Shown piece by piece: positions 28,554 through 38,637 of a stretch of 64,000 nt of DNA. The notes under the pieces are model-generated. The model was not told the DNA's origin. It saw only the letters and a list, made by a program, of their open reading frames with translations, and made no database searches. This stretch comes from Acinetobacter radioresistens DSM 6976 = NBRC 102413 = CIP 103788 (GTDB lineage: Bacteria > Pseudomonadota > Gammaproteobacteria > Pseudomonadales > Moraxellaceae). The stretch spans positions 744,001 through 808,000 of the forward strand of contig NZ_AP019740.1 in assembly GCF_006757745.1 (NCBI RefSeq), written 5' to 3'. A program made the position numbers and the translations under genes. The first letter of the stretch is position 1; the number at the start of each line of letters is the position of its first letter.

Positions 28554-29300
28554 ATGCAGTTTGTTTCAGGGCTTCCATCAGGTGTATATGCAGGACAGAC
28601 ACGTATCTGGCATCCAGGTACATTAACTTCAGCAAAACCGGAACTTGCGGGCTTTAATCTGGCTTTGCACGTGCAGGATGATACGCAGCGAGTACAAGCT
28701 CACCGGATGATTTTGCTGGAAGGACTGGCAGGCTATGGTGTAGATAAAATCACATGGATGACTCAAACTCATAGCACGATCTGTCATACGATTAATGAAG
28801 CACTTCCATTCGAAGCTCTTATTGGTGATGGTTTAATTACCCAGAAGAAAGCTCATGCCTTGATGATGATGACAGCAGACTGCTTGCCTGTAGTGATGGG
28901 AAATGCACAAGGCACTGAAGTTGCCAATCTGCATGCGGGTTGGCGTGGACTTGCAGGTGGTATTATTGAAAATACCATTACTGCCATGCAAGACAGGCCT
29001 AGTTGGGCCTGGTTAGGTGCGGCGATTAGTCAGTCCTGTTTTGAAATTGGTGCAGAGGTCAAGGCAGCATTCTGTCATAAATATGCGGAAGTTGAATCGG
29101 CCTTTATATCAGGGCGCTCAGGGAAGTATTATGCCGATCTTTATGCAATTGCCCGTTATATTCTGCAACAACAAGGTATAAAGATGGTACTAGGAGGCGA
29201 CCAGTGCTCATATCAGCAATCTGATCAGTATTTTTCATATCGGCGAAACGCCCAGACCGGACGTATGGCAACATTTGTTTTTATGCAATCATCAGGATAA
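28554..29300 (+). CDS. pgeF: purine nucleoside phosphorylase / laccase-domain protein (YfiH)
   Basis: 248 residues of the multicopper-polyphenol-oxidase-like DUF152 family; members act on purine nucleosides and in E. coli edit misplaced L-Ser in peptidoglycan. Seen: the zinc-ligand residues in QTHST, MTADCLPVVM and NLHAGWRGLAGG, plus WLGAAISQSCFEIG and YFSYRRNAQTGRMA. In the last-but-one motif many homologues have GPCCFEVG; here Ser replaces the first Cys. Follows rluD by 23 bp, the conserved pair. Confidence 0.9.
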   Translation: MQFVSGLPSGVYAGQTRIWHPGTLTSAKPELAGFNLALHVQDDTQRVQAHRMILLEGLAGYGVDKITWMTQTHSTICHTINEALPFEALIGDGLITQKKAHALMMMTADCLPVVMGNAQGTEVANLHAGWRGLAGGIIENTITAMQDRPSWAWLGAAISQSCFEIGAEVKAAFCHKYAEVESAFISGRSGKYYADLYAIARYILQQQGIKMVLGGDQCSYQQSDQYFSYRRNAQTGRMATFVFMQSSG

Positions 29301-29357
29301 ACCAGTCAGGTCCTTTGTGCTCGCTACTTCAAACTCATTTGTAAATTTTTCCGGTGT

Positions 29358-29387
29358 GAAAAAACCTCCAGTTGTGGAGGTTTTTTC
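29358..29387. terminator. bidirectional terminator between pgeF and smpB
   Basis: Stem CCTCCA / TGGAGG with loop GTTG, extended by flanking A and T tracts, in the gap between two convergent genes. Confidence 0.9.
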
Positions 29388-29399
29388 ATTGCAGGATAC

Positions 29400-29876
29400 T
29401 TATTTGTGGAAGATACGTGCCTTGTCGCGCTGCCAGTCACGGTCTTTTTCGGTTGCACGTTTATCATGAAGCTGTTTACCTTTAACCAGCGCGATTTCAA
29501 GTTTGACTAAAGGTCCTTTCCAGTAACAGGCCAACGGCACACAGGTATAACCTTTCTGGTTAACTGCACCCATTAATTTCTCAATTTCACGCTTAGATAA
29601 AAGCAGCTTGCGGGTACGGGTTGCTTCAGCAACAATATGGGTAGAAGCAGAAAGTAAAGGCTGAATCTGGGCACCAAACAGATAAGCTTCGCCATTTTTC
29701 AAAAGGATATAGCTTTCTGTCAGGCTCATACGTCCAGCACGTAATGATTTAACTTCCCAACCCTGTAACGACATGCCGGCTTCAAACTTTTCTTCAATAA
29801 AATAATCGTGGCGTGCGCGTTTATTCTGCGCAATTGTTCCACCATTATTTTTTTTCACAACTTTTACGTTCGCCAT
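29400..29876 (-). CDS. smpB: SsrA-binding protein SmpB
   Basis: Partner of tmRNA in rescue of stalled ribosomes. 158 residues. Seen: [19 protein letters not shown] at the N-terminus, [19 protein letters not shown], and the basic tail [18 protein letters not shown] start at 29876 (MANVKVVKK), the usual family start; an ATG six bases upstream is possible and slightly better placed for its GGA site. Convergent with pgeF. The ssrA gene itself is not in the window. Confidence 0.95.
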   Translation of the reverse strand: MANVKVVKKNNGGTIAQNKRARHDYFIEEKFEAGMSLQGWEVKSLRAGRMSLTESYILLKNGEAYLFGAQIQPLLSASTHIVAEATRTRKLLLSKREIEKLMGAVNQKGYTCVPLACYWKGPLVKLEIALVKGKQLHDKRATEKDRDWQRDKARIFHK

Positions 29877-29982
29877 AATCATTAAATTCCAAAGTTGTAC
29901 TTATTGTGCCGTAAAGTGCCAGCAAGAGAAAGTTTTTTCAAAAAGATGGGGATACTTCGCTAAAAAATCAAGTTTTTGTTAA

Positions 29983-30775
<793 letters not shown>

Positions 30776-30801
30776 CAGATAAATTTGATACTATGCGCGA
30801 C

Positions 30802-31156
<355 letters not shown>

Positions 31157-31176
31157 AATTTTCCTGTAAATAAAGC

Positions 31177-31205
31177 TTGACCTGCTAAAGATAAATGCAG
31201 ATAAT
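31177..31205 (+). promoter_or_regulatory. sigma-70 promoter of tRNA-Met copy 1
   Basis: TTGACC (31177-31182), a 17-bp spacer and GATAAT (31200-31205), followed by a GC-rich discriminator (GCGCGC), the type linked to growth-rate and stringent control of stable RNA genes. The tRNA starts 15 bp later. The same layout precedes copy 2. Confidence 0.8.
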
Positions 31206-31220
31206 GCGCGCACAGTTTTC

Positions 31221-31297
31221 GGCTATGTAGCTCAGTTGGTTAGAGCACCGCACTCATAATGCGGGGGTCACAAGTTCAAGTCTCGTCATAGCCACCA
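31221..31297 (+). tRNA. elongator tRNA-Met (anticodon CAT), copy 1
   Basis: 77 nt with encoded CCA. Acceptor GGCTATG / CATAGCC, anticodon loop CTCATAA. It resembles E. coli elongator tRNA-Met, not the CAT-bearing tRNA-Ile2. Compared with copy 2 it has C28-G42 instead of A28-T42 and A52-T62 instead of G52-C62, both compensated, and A57 instead of G57. Confidence 0.95.
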
Positions 31298-31304
31298 TTT
31301 TTAT

Positions 31305-31337
31305 AGACCACGTTCTCTAAAACGTGGTCTTTTTTTG
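31305..31337 (+). terminator. terminator of tRNA-Met copy 1
   Basis: A 10-bp perfect stem AGACCACGTT / AACGTGGTCT followed by seven T. Confidence 0.92.
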
Positions 31338-31377
31338 TCTGTGTTTTTATCGTTTGAGTAGCGGGTAGAGGACTTTA

Positions 31378-31782
31378 CTAGTCACAGGTTATTGAGCCGG
31401 TATCCAGTTTGATTTGTGGAAACCTTTCTGTATATGTATTTAAGATCTGTTGGCGTTGATCTTTGCCAAAGACCTGTTCCTGTAGCTGTGTAATTTTCTT
31501 TTCACTCAAATATTGTCTAGCACAGTGCAGTGCTATCTGATTCTCCTTGGCAATACTGAGTTTTTGACTCTCTGTAATTTCATCAATTCGATAAAGCTTC
31601 TGCTGTGCCCGACTGAGCTGTGCCAAGCTGCGCTTTTGCTGCATACTAAGTAATTGCTGGTGATTAATCCATTTGGCTACATCCATACGTACGCCGTTAT
31701 AATCTACAAAGATTGGACTAATCGCACTGCAGGCTGTAAATCCGGACAAGACAGTACTGGCGATCATCATTTTAATTTTCAT
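31378..31782 (-). CDS. small putative lipoprotein, unknown function
   Basis: 134 residues from the ATG at 31782 (AGGA 9 bases upstream); an in-frame longer start has no ribosome site. A signal peptide (KIKMMIASTVLSGFTAC) ends in a lipobox-like FTAC. The mature part is helical and rich in Gln, Lys and Leu (QQLLSMQQKRSLAQLSRAQQ), with two further Cys (one near the middle, one at the C-terminus). I recognise no family. It lies antisense between the two tRNA-Met genes. Confidence 0.68.
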   Translation of the reverse strand: MKIKMMIASTVLSGFTACSAISPIFVDYNGVRMDVAKWINHQQLLSMQQKRSLAQLSRAQQKLYRIDEITESQKLSIAKENQIALHCARQYLSEKKITQLQEQVFGKDQRQQILNTYTERFPQIKLDTGSITCD

Positions 31783-31897
31783 GTTGTGTCCTGATAAGGT
31801 TCTCAAATTATTTTCTACGTAAAATCAAATATGTGTATTATTTTTCAGCAAAACACATCTTTTTGCTTAAAGACTGAGCATTCATTAAAGATAGTTC

Positions 31898-31926
31898 TTG
31901 ACGCTGAGCAATGAAGTTTAGATAAT
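31898..31926 (+). promoter_or_regulatory. sigma-70 promoter of tRNA-Met copy 2
   Basis: TTGACG (31898-31903), a 17-bp spacer and GATAAT (31921-31926), with GCGCAC as discriminator. From GATAAT onward the flank is nearly identical to copy 1, while the spacer differs, so the boxes and leader are what has been kept. Confidence 0.8.
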
Positions 31927-31941
31927 GCGCACACAGTTTAC

Positions 31942-32018
31942 GGCTATGTAGCTCAGTTGGTTAGAGCACAGCACTCATAATGCTGGGGTCACAGGTTCGA
32001 GTCCCGTCATAGCCACCA
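31942..32018 (+). tRNA. elongator tRNA-Met (anticodon CAT), copy 2
   Basis: 77 nt with encoded CCA, acceptor GGCTATG / CATAGCC, anticodon loop CTCATAA, T loop TTCGAGT. It is the more consensus-like of the two copies. Confidence 0.96.
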
Positions 32019-32025
32019 TTTTAAA

Positions 32026-32056
32026 AGACCAGGCTCTCAGTCTGGTCTCTTTTTTT
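32026..32056 (+). terminator. terminator of tRNA-Met copy 2
   Basis: Stem AGACCAG / CTGGTCT followed by CTTTTTTT. Confidence 0.9.
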
Positions 32057-32130
32057 GTGCCTAAAAATTATTGTCAAATATTTTTGATTAATCATCAGCC
32101 CAATCTTATAAAAATTAAGCTTCAATATAT

Positions 32131-33183
32131 TTATTGGTTTACCTGATACTGCCGGATGAGCTCTATTGTGTGCGGTGCTGCATAAAATGGTGATAACAGC
32201 TGATGCAATAATGGGTCAAGTATGTCATTTTGATCGAGCGCTTGCAGTACAGATGGAATGAAACGTAAACCTTCATTCATTAAGTCATCCTGGGTCAATC
32301 CTACGGCATTCAGCAGTTCTTTTAATGAATGTTCCTGGAAGTAGTGATAAAAAATATTCACACCTTCAAGGATCAGTTGCTGTAAATAGCTGCTTTCACG
32401 TAATTCCCGCCAAGATTCATAAAGTAATACAAAGAACTCTTCTATATCAATTGCAGTAAATTGCGACATACTGTCTTGCAGACTCTTGTATTTGAATTCC
32501 TGCCATACATGCATTGCAATATCATACAGATCTTCTGAAGGAAGCAGCAGAAGCTCACTGAGCTGTTCTTTAATTATATTTGCAAGCCTGAATTCGAGCT
32601 TGGCTTCAATAGTCTGCTGCTGTTCCTGCATAAACTGTAAAACCCGTTGCTGAATACCTGCCACTTTATATTTGCTATAACGTAACTGATTTAACCACGG
32701 GGTCTTGCTTTCAATAATATAAGTCGCCATTTGCAAACAGACTTCATCTACCTGCTGACTCTGTAGTAATAAATCGCGTAAATATAAGCGGACATTTGTC
32801 AGCTCGACGAGCTTTGTAAGCCAGAATTGATATTGCTGATCTGAAATAAGATCTTGAAGTTCAGTATCCGACTGTAGGGCGTACTGATGCAGCTTTTGCG
32901 ACATTATTCCGATCAGTTCCAGTATTTCTGCACCCAGATTCATTTCAAAGGCGTAGCGTTGTACCACAGCATGGAGCTGAGACACATTGATTACTTGTTT
33001 AAGCTGCACCTTTTCCGAATAATGATAAAGCTGCTGGATCAAAATTTTTAAAGCTGGATGATCTTTAGAATAAATATAGTGTTGTTTTAAAAACTTCACC
33101 TGCTCAAGCAAAAGTGCTTGAGCAAGTTCATTTGGAGTGATTTTATAAGTCTTTTGATTATTAGACACCAGGTTTCCAGCCAT
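32131..33183 (-). CDS. uncharacterised helical protein downstream of nadE
   Basis: 350 residues, cytosolic, without signal peptide or membrane segment. It looks almost entirely alpha-helical, rich in Leu, Gln and Tyr, with several long amphipathic stretches (for example QQLYHYSEKVQLKQVINVSQ). I recognise no domain or catalytic motif. The ATG at 33183 (GGAT upstream) overlaps the last 23 bases of nadE in another frame; a GTG at 33168 is an alternative. The overlap means translation is probably coupled to nadE. Confidence 0.72.
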   Translation of the reverse strand: MAGNLVSNNQKTYKITPNELAQALLLEQVKFLKQHYIYSKDHPALKILIQQLYHYSEKVQLKQVINVSQLHAVVQRYAFEMNLGAEILELIGIMSQKLHQYALQSDTELQDLISDQQYQFWLTKLVELTNVRLYLRDLLLQSQQVDEVCLQMATYIIESKTPWLNQLRYSKYKVAGIQQRVLQFMQEQQQTIEAKLEFRLANIIKEQLSELLLLPSEDLYDIAMHVWQEFKYKSLQDSMSQFTAIDIEEFFVLLYESWRELRESSYLQQLILEGVNIFYHYFQEHSLKELLNAVGLTQDDLMNEGLRFIPSVLQALDQNDILDPLLHQLLSPFYAAPHTIELIRQYQVNQ

Positions 33184-34786
33184 TTACTATCGGATAACGT
33201 CGATCCCGTCCGAAAGCACGTGAGCTGATCCGCGGACCAATCGCACCTTGTCGGCGTTTGTACTCATTACGGTCAACCAGTTTAATTACCTTCTCAACGG
33301 TTGCCCGTTCAAATCCTTTGGCAATAATATCTTCCTGACTCATATCTTCTTCGATATAAGCATAAAGAATTGCATCCAGAATATCATAAGGCGGTAAAGA
33401 GTCTTGATCTTTCTGATCTGGACTTAATTCTGCTGAAGGTGGACGGGTAATTACACGTTCAGGTATAACTGGTACTTCACTTAAACTGTTTCGATATTTG
33501 GCCAGTTCGAAAACGATAGTTTTATAAACATCTTTTAATACCGAAAAACCACCTACCATGTCACCATACAATGTACAGTAACCTACAGCTACTTCAGACT
33601 TGTTACCGGTAGATAGAACCAGATTACCAAACTTGTTAGATAGTGCCATGAGCAAAGTGCCACGGGCACGTGCCTGTAGGTTTTCTTCTGTCGTATCTGC
33701 CGGACTGTTTCCAAAGAATGGATATAGAGTCTGCAAGAAGCCATTCACAATCGGATTGATTTCAGCAATGCCAAAAGTTACACCCATAGTCTTGGCCTGT
33801 GCTGCAGCATCTTCAACAGAAATTTGTGCGGTATAAGTATAAGGCATCATTACTGCCTGGACCTTGTCGGCTCCAATCGCATCAACAGCAATAGCCAAGG
33901 TCAGGGCAGAGTCGATTCCGCCAGATAACCCGAGAATAACGCCGGGGAAGCCGGAGCGCTGGATATAGTCACGGGTTGCCATTACCAACGCCTGATAAAT
34001 CTCGGCCATAGTGTCAAGCTCAGGTGCGATTTCCTGAACTATAAAGGCGTCTTTATCTGCACTATATTCGGCGTAGTGCAGGCATTCTTGAAAGCTAGGT
34101 GCACGTGTAACCAGTTCACCTTGCGGGTTTAATACAAAACTTGACCCATCAAAAATAATATCGTCTTGGCCGCATACCTGGTTCACATACACCAGATTAA
34201 AATTGAGCTGTTTGACCAGCTGCTGCATGGTCTGAATACGATGCTGTGGCTTGCCTACTTCATATGGCGAAGAGTTAAGTACCAATACGGTCTGCGCCTT
34301 AAGCTGGGTTAGCTGCTGTACTGTATTAATTGACCAGATATCTTCACAGATCAATACAGCAAACTTGTGTTCCATATATTCAAATACAAGTTGCTGGTTA
34401 CCAGAAGCAAAATAACGTTTTTCATCAAATACGCTATAATTCGGCAGGTTTTGTTTATTATAAACCCCCAGTACTTGACCATCTTTAACCACAGCAGCCG
34501 AGTTATATCGCTGCCCGGTTTCAGCCTGATTAACAAAGCCAAATACCATGACGATATCTTTAACTTGTCCCAGAATTTCAAAGACCTTTTGTGTACGTTT
34601 GCTCAGACTTGGACGCAACAATAAATCTTCAGCTGAGTAACCTACTGTGCACAGTTCTGGAAAAACAATAATATCAGCACGCTGTTTTTTCGCTTCATTT
34701 GCCTGCTCAACCATTTTCTGAGCATTAAGTTCAAAGTTACCAGTATGTGGAGAGAACTGAGCCAGGGCGATCTTAAAACTTTTCAT
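33161..34786 (-). CDS. nadE: glutamine-dependent NAD+ synthetase
   Basis: Last step of NAD synthesis, with an ammonia-producing glutaminase domain fused to the synthetase. 541 residues. Seen: the nitrilase-type glutaminase domain (Glu in VFPELCTVGYS, Lys region, catalytic Cys in AVLICEDIW). The synthetase domain follows, with the P-loop GLSGGIDSALTLAIAVDAIG and LSTGNKSEVAVGYCTLYGDM. Overlaps the following helical-protein gene. Confidence 0.96.
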   Translation of the reverse strand: MKSFKIALAQFSPHTGNFELNAQKMVEQANEAKKQRADIIVFPELCTVGYSAEDLLLRPSLSKRTQKVFEILGQVKDIVMVFGFVNQAETGQRYNSAAVVKDGQVLGVYNKQNLPNYSVFDEKRYFASGNQQLVFEYMEHKFAVLICEDIWSINTVQQLTQLKAQTVLVLNSSPYEVGKPQHRIQTMQQLVKQLNFNLVYVNQVCGQDDIIFDGSSFVLNPQGELVTRAPSFQECLHYAEYSADKDAFIVQEIAPELDTMAEIYQALVMATRDYIQRSGFPGVILGLSGGIDSALTLAIAVDAIGADKVQAVMMPYTYTAQISVEDAAAQAKTMGVTFGIAEINPIVNGFLQTLYPFFGNSPADTTEENLQARARGTLLMALSNKFGNLVLSTGNKSEVAVGYCTLYGDMVGGFSVLKDVYKTIVFELAKYRNSLSEVPVIPERVITRPPSAELSPDQKDQDSLPPYDILDAILYAYIEEDMSQEDIIAKGFERATVEKVIKLVDRNEYKRRQGAIGPRISSRAFGRDRRYPIVNGWKPGV

Positions 34787-35033
34787 TCACACCTAATCCT
34801 ATTTCTATAGGGTATAAAATACACAACATGTTGATTTAGAAGTTATAATTTTCCAACTTCGTGTACACATATTAAAAACAATTAAACAAATAAAATTTAA
34901 TAGGTTGATATAACACACTTGTCTGCTATACAACGAAAAAAGAACAAGATTTTGCCGTATTGTAGTCGAAAAAAATACATATTCTAGTATTTAAATATGT
35001 ACTTATAAAATATCTTATTTCAGGCAAAGGTTT

Positions 35034-35522
35034 ATGGCACTTTTTTTACAGCATGTAGCTAAACGTTTAACGAATATATTTATTATTAAAAGACGCTTGC
35101 TTACTCCGGGAGAGCGTGAATTAGCCTATTCTGTATTTCACTCCAGTTTGAAACTTGATCATATTGAAATCATTGCTCATCACGCGATTTTAAAAAACTA
35201 TGCAATGAGCCCAAATGGTCATATCTATTTTAACATTCAGGACTGGCGCGAAGATTTTTCTATGGCTCCATTGTCCATACAGTCCTGGCTGATCCATGAA
35301 CTTACTCACGTTTGGCAATACCAGCAGGGAATGAACGTGATCCGTAATGCCGTATTTAACCGTCGTTATCAATACATACTGCAACAAGGAAAGCAGTTTT
35401 TTGAATATGGTATAGAGCAGCAGGCACAGATGGTACAGGATTATTTTTTAAGGCGAGTCAAAGGGCAGGAGTGTTCGGCTTATGAAGCCTGCATCCCTTT
35501 TTTAAATAAACAGATAGTATAA
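35034..35522 (+). CDS. HELTH-motif putative zinc peptidase
   Basis: 162 residues. A zincin-type motif HELTHVWQ places ligands H88 and H92 and catalytic E89, preceded by a hydrophobic strand (SIQSWLIHELTH). Around it lie basic and aromatic residues and no signal peptide. Similar HELTHVWQ motifs occur in DUF4157/eCIS-core and Vgr/Rhs-associated proteins, but no secretion-system gene is nearby. The third zinc ligand could be Glu124 or Glu127 (FEYGIEQQAQ). Substrate unknown. Confidence 0.7.
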   Translation: MALFLQHVAKRLTNIFIIKRRLLTPGERELAYSVFHSSLKLDHIEIIAHHAILKNYAMSPNGHIYFNIQDWREDFSMAPLSIQSWLIHELTHVWQYQQGMNVIRNAVFNRRYQYILQQGKQFFEYGIEQQAQMVQDYFLRRVKGQECSAYEACIPFLNKQIV

Positions 35523-35545
35523 AAAAACCACCCTGAGGTGGCTTC
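35521..35545 (-). terminator. gltA terminator
   Basis: Stem CCACC / GGTGG (35528-35541) followed on the minus strand by seven T, 32 bp after the gltA stop codon and overlapping the end of the convergent peptidase-like gene. Confidence 0.8.
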
Positions 35546-35572
35546 CTGAAGTCTAATTCATGTTGAGATGAA

Positions 35573-36850
35573 TTAACGACCTTCGATGTCGCGTTGAGTT
35601 TCGCCAGTATAAAGCTGACGAGGGCGACCGATTTTGTATGGACCAGAATGCATTTCTAACCAGTGGCTGATCCAGCCTACGGTACGTGCAAGTGCAAAGA
35701 TCACAGTAAACATTTCAGTCGGGATACCAATCGCTTTAAGGATGATACCTGAGTAGAAATCTACGTTAGGGTATAGGTTACGTTTAATGAAGTATTCATC
35801 AGACAGGGCAATACGTTCAAGTTCCATAGCCAAAGCGAGCTGTGGATCATTGATGCCAAGTGCACCCAGTACTTCGTCACAAGTTTCTTTCATGACTTTA
35901 GCACGTGGATCGAAGTTTTTATAAACTCGATGACCGAAGCCCATGAGTTTAACTTCTTTAGTTTTCACTTTTTCCATGAAGTCAGCAACGTTTTCTACCG
36001 AGCCGATTTCATCAAGCATCTTAAGAACAGCTTCGTTCGCGCCACCATGAGCTGGTCCCCAGAGCGCAGAGATACCAGCAGCGATACATGCATACGGGTT
36101 AGCGCCAGTAGAACCTGCTAGACGTACTGTAGACGTTGAAGCATTTTGTTCATGATCTGCGTGCAGCGTGAAGATACGGTCCATTGCTTTTGCAAGGATC
36201 GGATCAACTTTATAATCACGGTCAGCCGGAGTCGCAAACATCATGTGAAGGAAGTTTTCAGCATAGCTCAGATCGTTACGAGGGTAAACGAAAGGCTGTC
36301 CGATGGTGTACTTGTAGCTCCACGCAGCAAGTGTAGGAATCTTGGAGATCAAGCGGATCGCAGTGATTTCACGGTGATCAACATTTTCAATATCCAGATT
36401 GTTGTGATAGAACGCAGACAGCGCACCAACCACACCTACCATAATGGCCATCGGGTGTGCATCACGGCGGAAACCATTATAAAAACGGCTTACCTGATCA
36501 TGAACCATAGTGTGGTTGCGAACTTTTGCATCGAACTCTGCTTTTTGTTCAGGAGTTGGCAGTTCACCATTTAGAAGCAGGTAGCAAGTTTCAAGATAGT
36601 CAGCTTTAGTTGCCAGCTGATCAATCGGATAGCCGCGGTGCAAAAGAATGCCTTTATTACCATCGATGAACGTGATCTTAGATTCACAAGAAGCTGTCGC
36701 CATGAAACCAGGATCAAAAGTAAAGTGACCTGAGGCCAACACATCTTTAACGTCGATTACATCTGGGCCCAATGTGCCGCTGTAAATTGGTAATTCAATT
36801 TCTTTGCCATCAAGCTTAAGAACGGCTTTTTTGCCAGTTGCTTCAGACAT
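35573..36850 (-). CDS. gltA: citrate synthase
   Basis: Condenses oxaloacetate and acetyl-CoA at the entry of the TCA cycle. 425 residues, the hexameric type II class typical of Gram-negatives. Seen: [22 protein letters not shown] at the N-terminus, [19 protein letters not shown] with a catalytic His, [18 protein letters not shown] and the [17 protein letters not shown] motif. It is divergent from the sdh-suc block across a 1 kb gap. Confidence 0.97.
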   Translation of the reverse strand: MSEATGKKAVLKLDGKEIELPIYSGTLGPDVIDVKDVLASGHFTFDPGFMATASCESKITFIDGNKGILLHRGYPIDQLATKADYLETCYLLLNGELPTPEQKAEFDAKVRNHTMVHDQVSRFYNGFRRDAHPMAIMVGVVGALSAFYHNNLDIENVDHREITAIRLISKIPTLAAWSYKYTIGQPFVYPRNDLSYAENFLHMMFATPADRDYKVDPILAKAMDRIFTLHADHEQNASTSTVRLAGSTGANPYACIAAGISALWGPAHGGANEAVLKMLDEIGSVENVADFMEKVKTKEVKLMGFGHRVYKNFDPRAKVMKETCDEVLGALGINDPQLALAMELERIALSDEYFIKRNLYPNVDFYSGIILKAIGIPTEMFTVIFALARTVGWISHWLEMHSGPYKIGRPRQLYTGETQRDIEGR

Positions 36851-37870
36851 TCAATAGATCTCCTGTCCTGGTGGATATTTTATCTGATTCGTTACTAATC
36901 TTTTAATGCGAACCAGACGGATCAAAAATTGCTACTAAGATTAGTGAGTACTGAAATTTTGTCAATTATACTTATGGATAAAAAATGACGTGGCCACATG
37001 GGTTTAGTCATTATAATCAAGTAAGGAAAGTATGAATAAAATCACAGCACCAGCTGGCTATAATAAGTCAAATTACAGGGCAGGTGCAGAAAAAAATAGG
37101 GTGGTTGCCGTAAATGTAAGCAAATTTTTATCCTTAAAATGTATTTTATTTCCTTCTTAAGAGAAACATGATTGTGACAAAAGATGATGAAACCTTTAAC
37201 TTATTTAGTTTAGTGAGATTTAAAAGACTTTTATGGGTCATAGAAAAAACAAATAAATACTTTCGAAAAAAACGTTTGATTGTATAAAAAATGACTCATA
37301 AATTAATCTAAAATTGTTTATAAAATAGTCATTTCGGATTTTATAATCGATTGAGCTTATCCATTTCTAAACAAAGAAAGGCATTTAAAAAGTTTAAATT
37401 ATGACTGTTTAAGCCATAAATAATGGAGTCAGCAAACGTGTAGTTTGCTTTTATCAATTGTTCTAAGAGCATTTCAGTCTATAATTACTTTAAAAGCACA
37501 TAAGGTTTAATAAAAATATTAATTAATATAAGTGTTTGCTTTTATTCATCTTTAGTCTAAAACATTTGTTTTATCTTTTTATATTTTCCGATCAGGTTAA
37601 ATTGTATATTAATTTAAATGAATGAGTGACTTAGCTTGAATTTTTCTGCTCTATGGTAAGCTATAAGTACTTATTTTATTGTTAATGATTCTTATTTAAT
37701 AAGATTTTTATAGAAAAGCGCCAGTTGATTGTTTGTATTTTGACAGACCACGTTTTATAATTCGATGTCGTTTATAAGTCTTAGGCATTTGCTTGCCTGA
37801 CAATGCCAGCTTTCCTTCGAATTAATTCCAACAAACTCCAGCTGGAGTTTTTACCTACAGGATGCCCGCT
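36851..37870. other. 1 kb AT-rich divergent intergenic region, gltA / sdhC
   Basis: No open frame here looks like a gene. It must hold the gltA promoter (minus) and the sdhCDAB promoter and leader (plus). Elements I can see: inverted arms AAATGACT and AGTCATTT about 40 bp apart (near 37288 and 37328); a terminator-like hairpin GCAAAC / GTTTGC followed by TTTT on the plus strand (37431-37452); a weak Fur-box-like stretch at 37681-37699; and the sdhC leader palindrome at 37833-37850. The first part after gltA shows no structure. Confidence 0.5.
37833..37852 (+). promoter_or_regulatory. perfect palindrome in the sdhC leader
   Basis: An 18-bp perfect palindrome with half-site AAACTCCAG (37833-37850), followed by two further T. 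It ends seven bases before the sdhC ribosome binding site. As RNA it would form a hairpin with a T tail; as DNA it could be a dimeric operator. Confidence 0.6.
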
Positions 37871-38260
37871 GTGAAAAGCAACAGACCTGTCAATTTGTCC
37901 ATGGGTCAGGTGTTAGCAGTAAACTTACGCTCACCCGTGGCTATTGCATCAATTTTGCACCGTATTTCCGGTGTGATCGTATTCTTACTCGTTCCAGTTC
38001 TTTTATGGCTCTTAGATAAGTCATTATCTTCACCGGAAGGTTTTGCTCAAGTTCAGGAAATCTTTAGCGGTTTCTTCGTACGTTTTATCGTATGGGTATT
38101 TGTAGCTGGTTTGATTTATCACTTCTTCACTGGTCTTAAGCACTTGCTTGCTGATATCGGTGTGGGTGAAGGCCTGCAAAGTGGTCGTACTGCAGCTACA
38201 ATTTCATTGGCTCTGTCTGTGATTGGTATCATCGCAGCCTTTGTATGGATTATGTTCTGA
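37871..38260 (+). CDS. sdhC: succinate dehydrogenase cytochrome b556 subunit
   Basis: Haem b-binding membrane anchor of complex II. 129 residues from the GTG at 37871, which has CAGGA eight bases upstream; the ATG at 37862 sits directly on that site and is unlikely. Seen: RPVNLSMGQV and SPVAIASILHRISGVIVFLL, with the quinone-site Ser and Arg, three hydrophobic helices, and the haem-ligand His in YHFFTGLKHLLAD. First gene of sdhCDAB; its stop overlaps the sdhD start. Confidence 0.94.
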   Translation: MKSNRPVNLSMGQVLAVNLRSPVAIASILHRISGVIVFLLVPVLLWLLDKSLSSPEGFAQVQEIFSGFFVRFIVWVFVAGLIYHFFTGLKHLLADIGVGEGLQSGRTAATISLALSVIGIIAAFVWIMF

Positions 38261-38625
38261 TGAAAAGTGCTACAGGATTAACAGGTTCGGGTTCTCGCGA
38301 CTGGTACATTCAGCGTATTAGTGCTGTGGTACTGGCAGCTTATACTGTTGTGGTTTTAGGATGGATCCTACTAAATGGCGGATTCACTTACGAGCAATGG
38401 TCTGGCTTTATGATGACAGTGCCAATGAAAATATTTTCATTGTTGGCGATCTTATCACTTATCGGACACGCATGGATTGGCATGTGGCAGGTGTTTACAG
38501 ATTATGTAACTACCCGTCAGATGGGACCTTCAGCTAATGGTTTACGCCTTGTGCTTACGTCTGCAGTCATTATTGCTGTGTTTGTGTACGCAATCTGGGG
38601 TATCCAGATTTTCTGGGCGAATTGA
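38260..38625 (+). CDS. sdhD: succinate dehydrogenase membrane anchor subunit
   Basis: 121 residues. The ATG overlaps the sdhC stop codon (TGATG), so translation is coupled. Seen: TGSGSRDWYIQRISAVVLAAY, three membrane helices, and GHAWIGMWQVFTDYV with the second haem-ligand His. An in-frame ATG 15 bases upstream lies inside sdhC. Confidence 0.94.
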   Translation: MKSATGLTGSGSRDWYIQRISAVVLAAYTVVVLGWILLNGGFTYEQWSGFMMTVPMKIFSLLAILSLIGHAWIGMWQVFTDYVTTRQMGPSANGLRLVLTSAVIIAVFVYAIWGIQIFWAN

Positions 38626-38637
38626 TAGGAAGATATC

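Noticed and set aside
31221..32018. Reading the two CAT-anticodon tRNAs as tRNA-Ile2 (lysidine type)
   Set aside because: Acceptor stem and arms match elongator tRNA-Met; tRNA-Ile2 has a different acceptor stem and D arm.
37681..37699. Fur box upstream of sdhC
   Set aside because: About two thirds of the 19-bp consensus matches by eye, which is easy to reach by chance in such AT-rich DNA; kept only as a remark.
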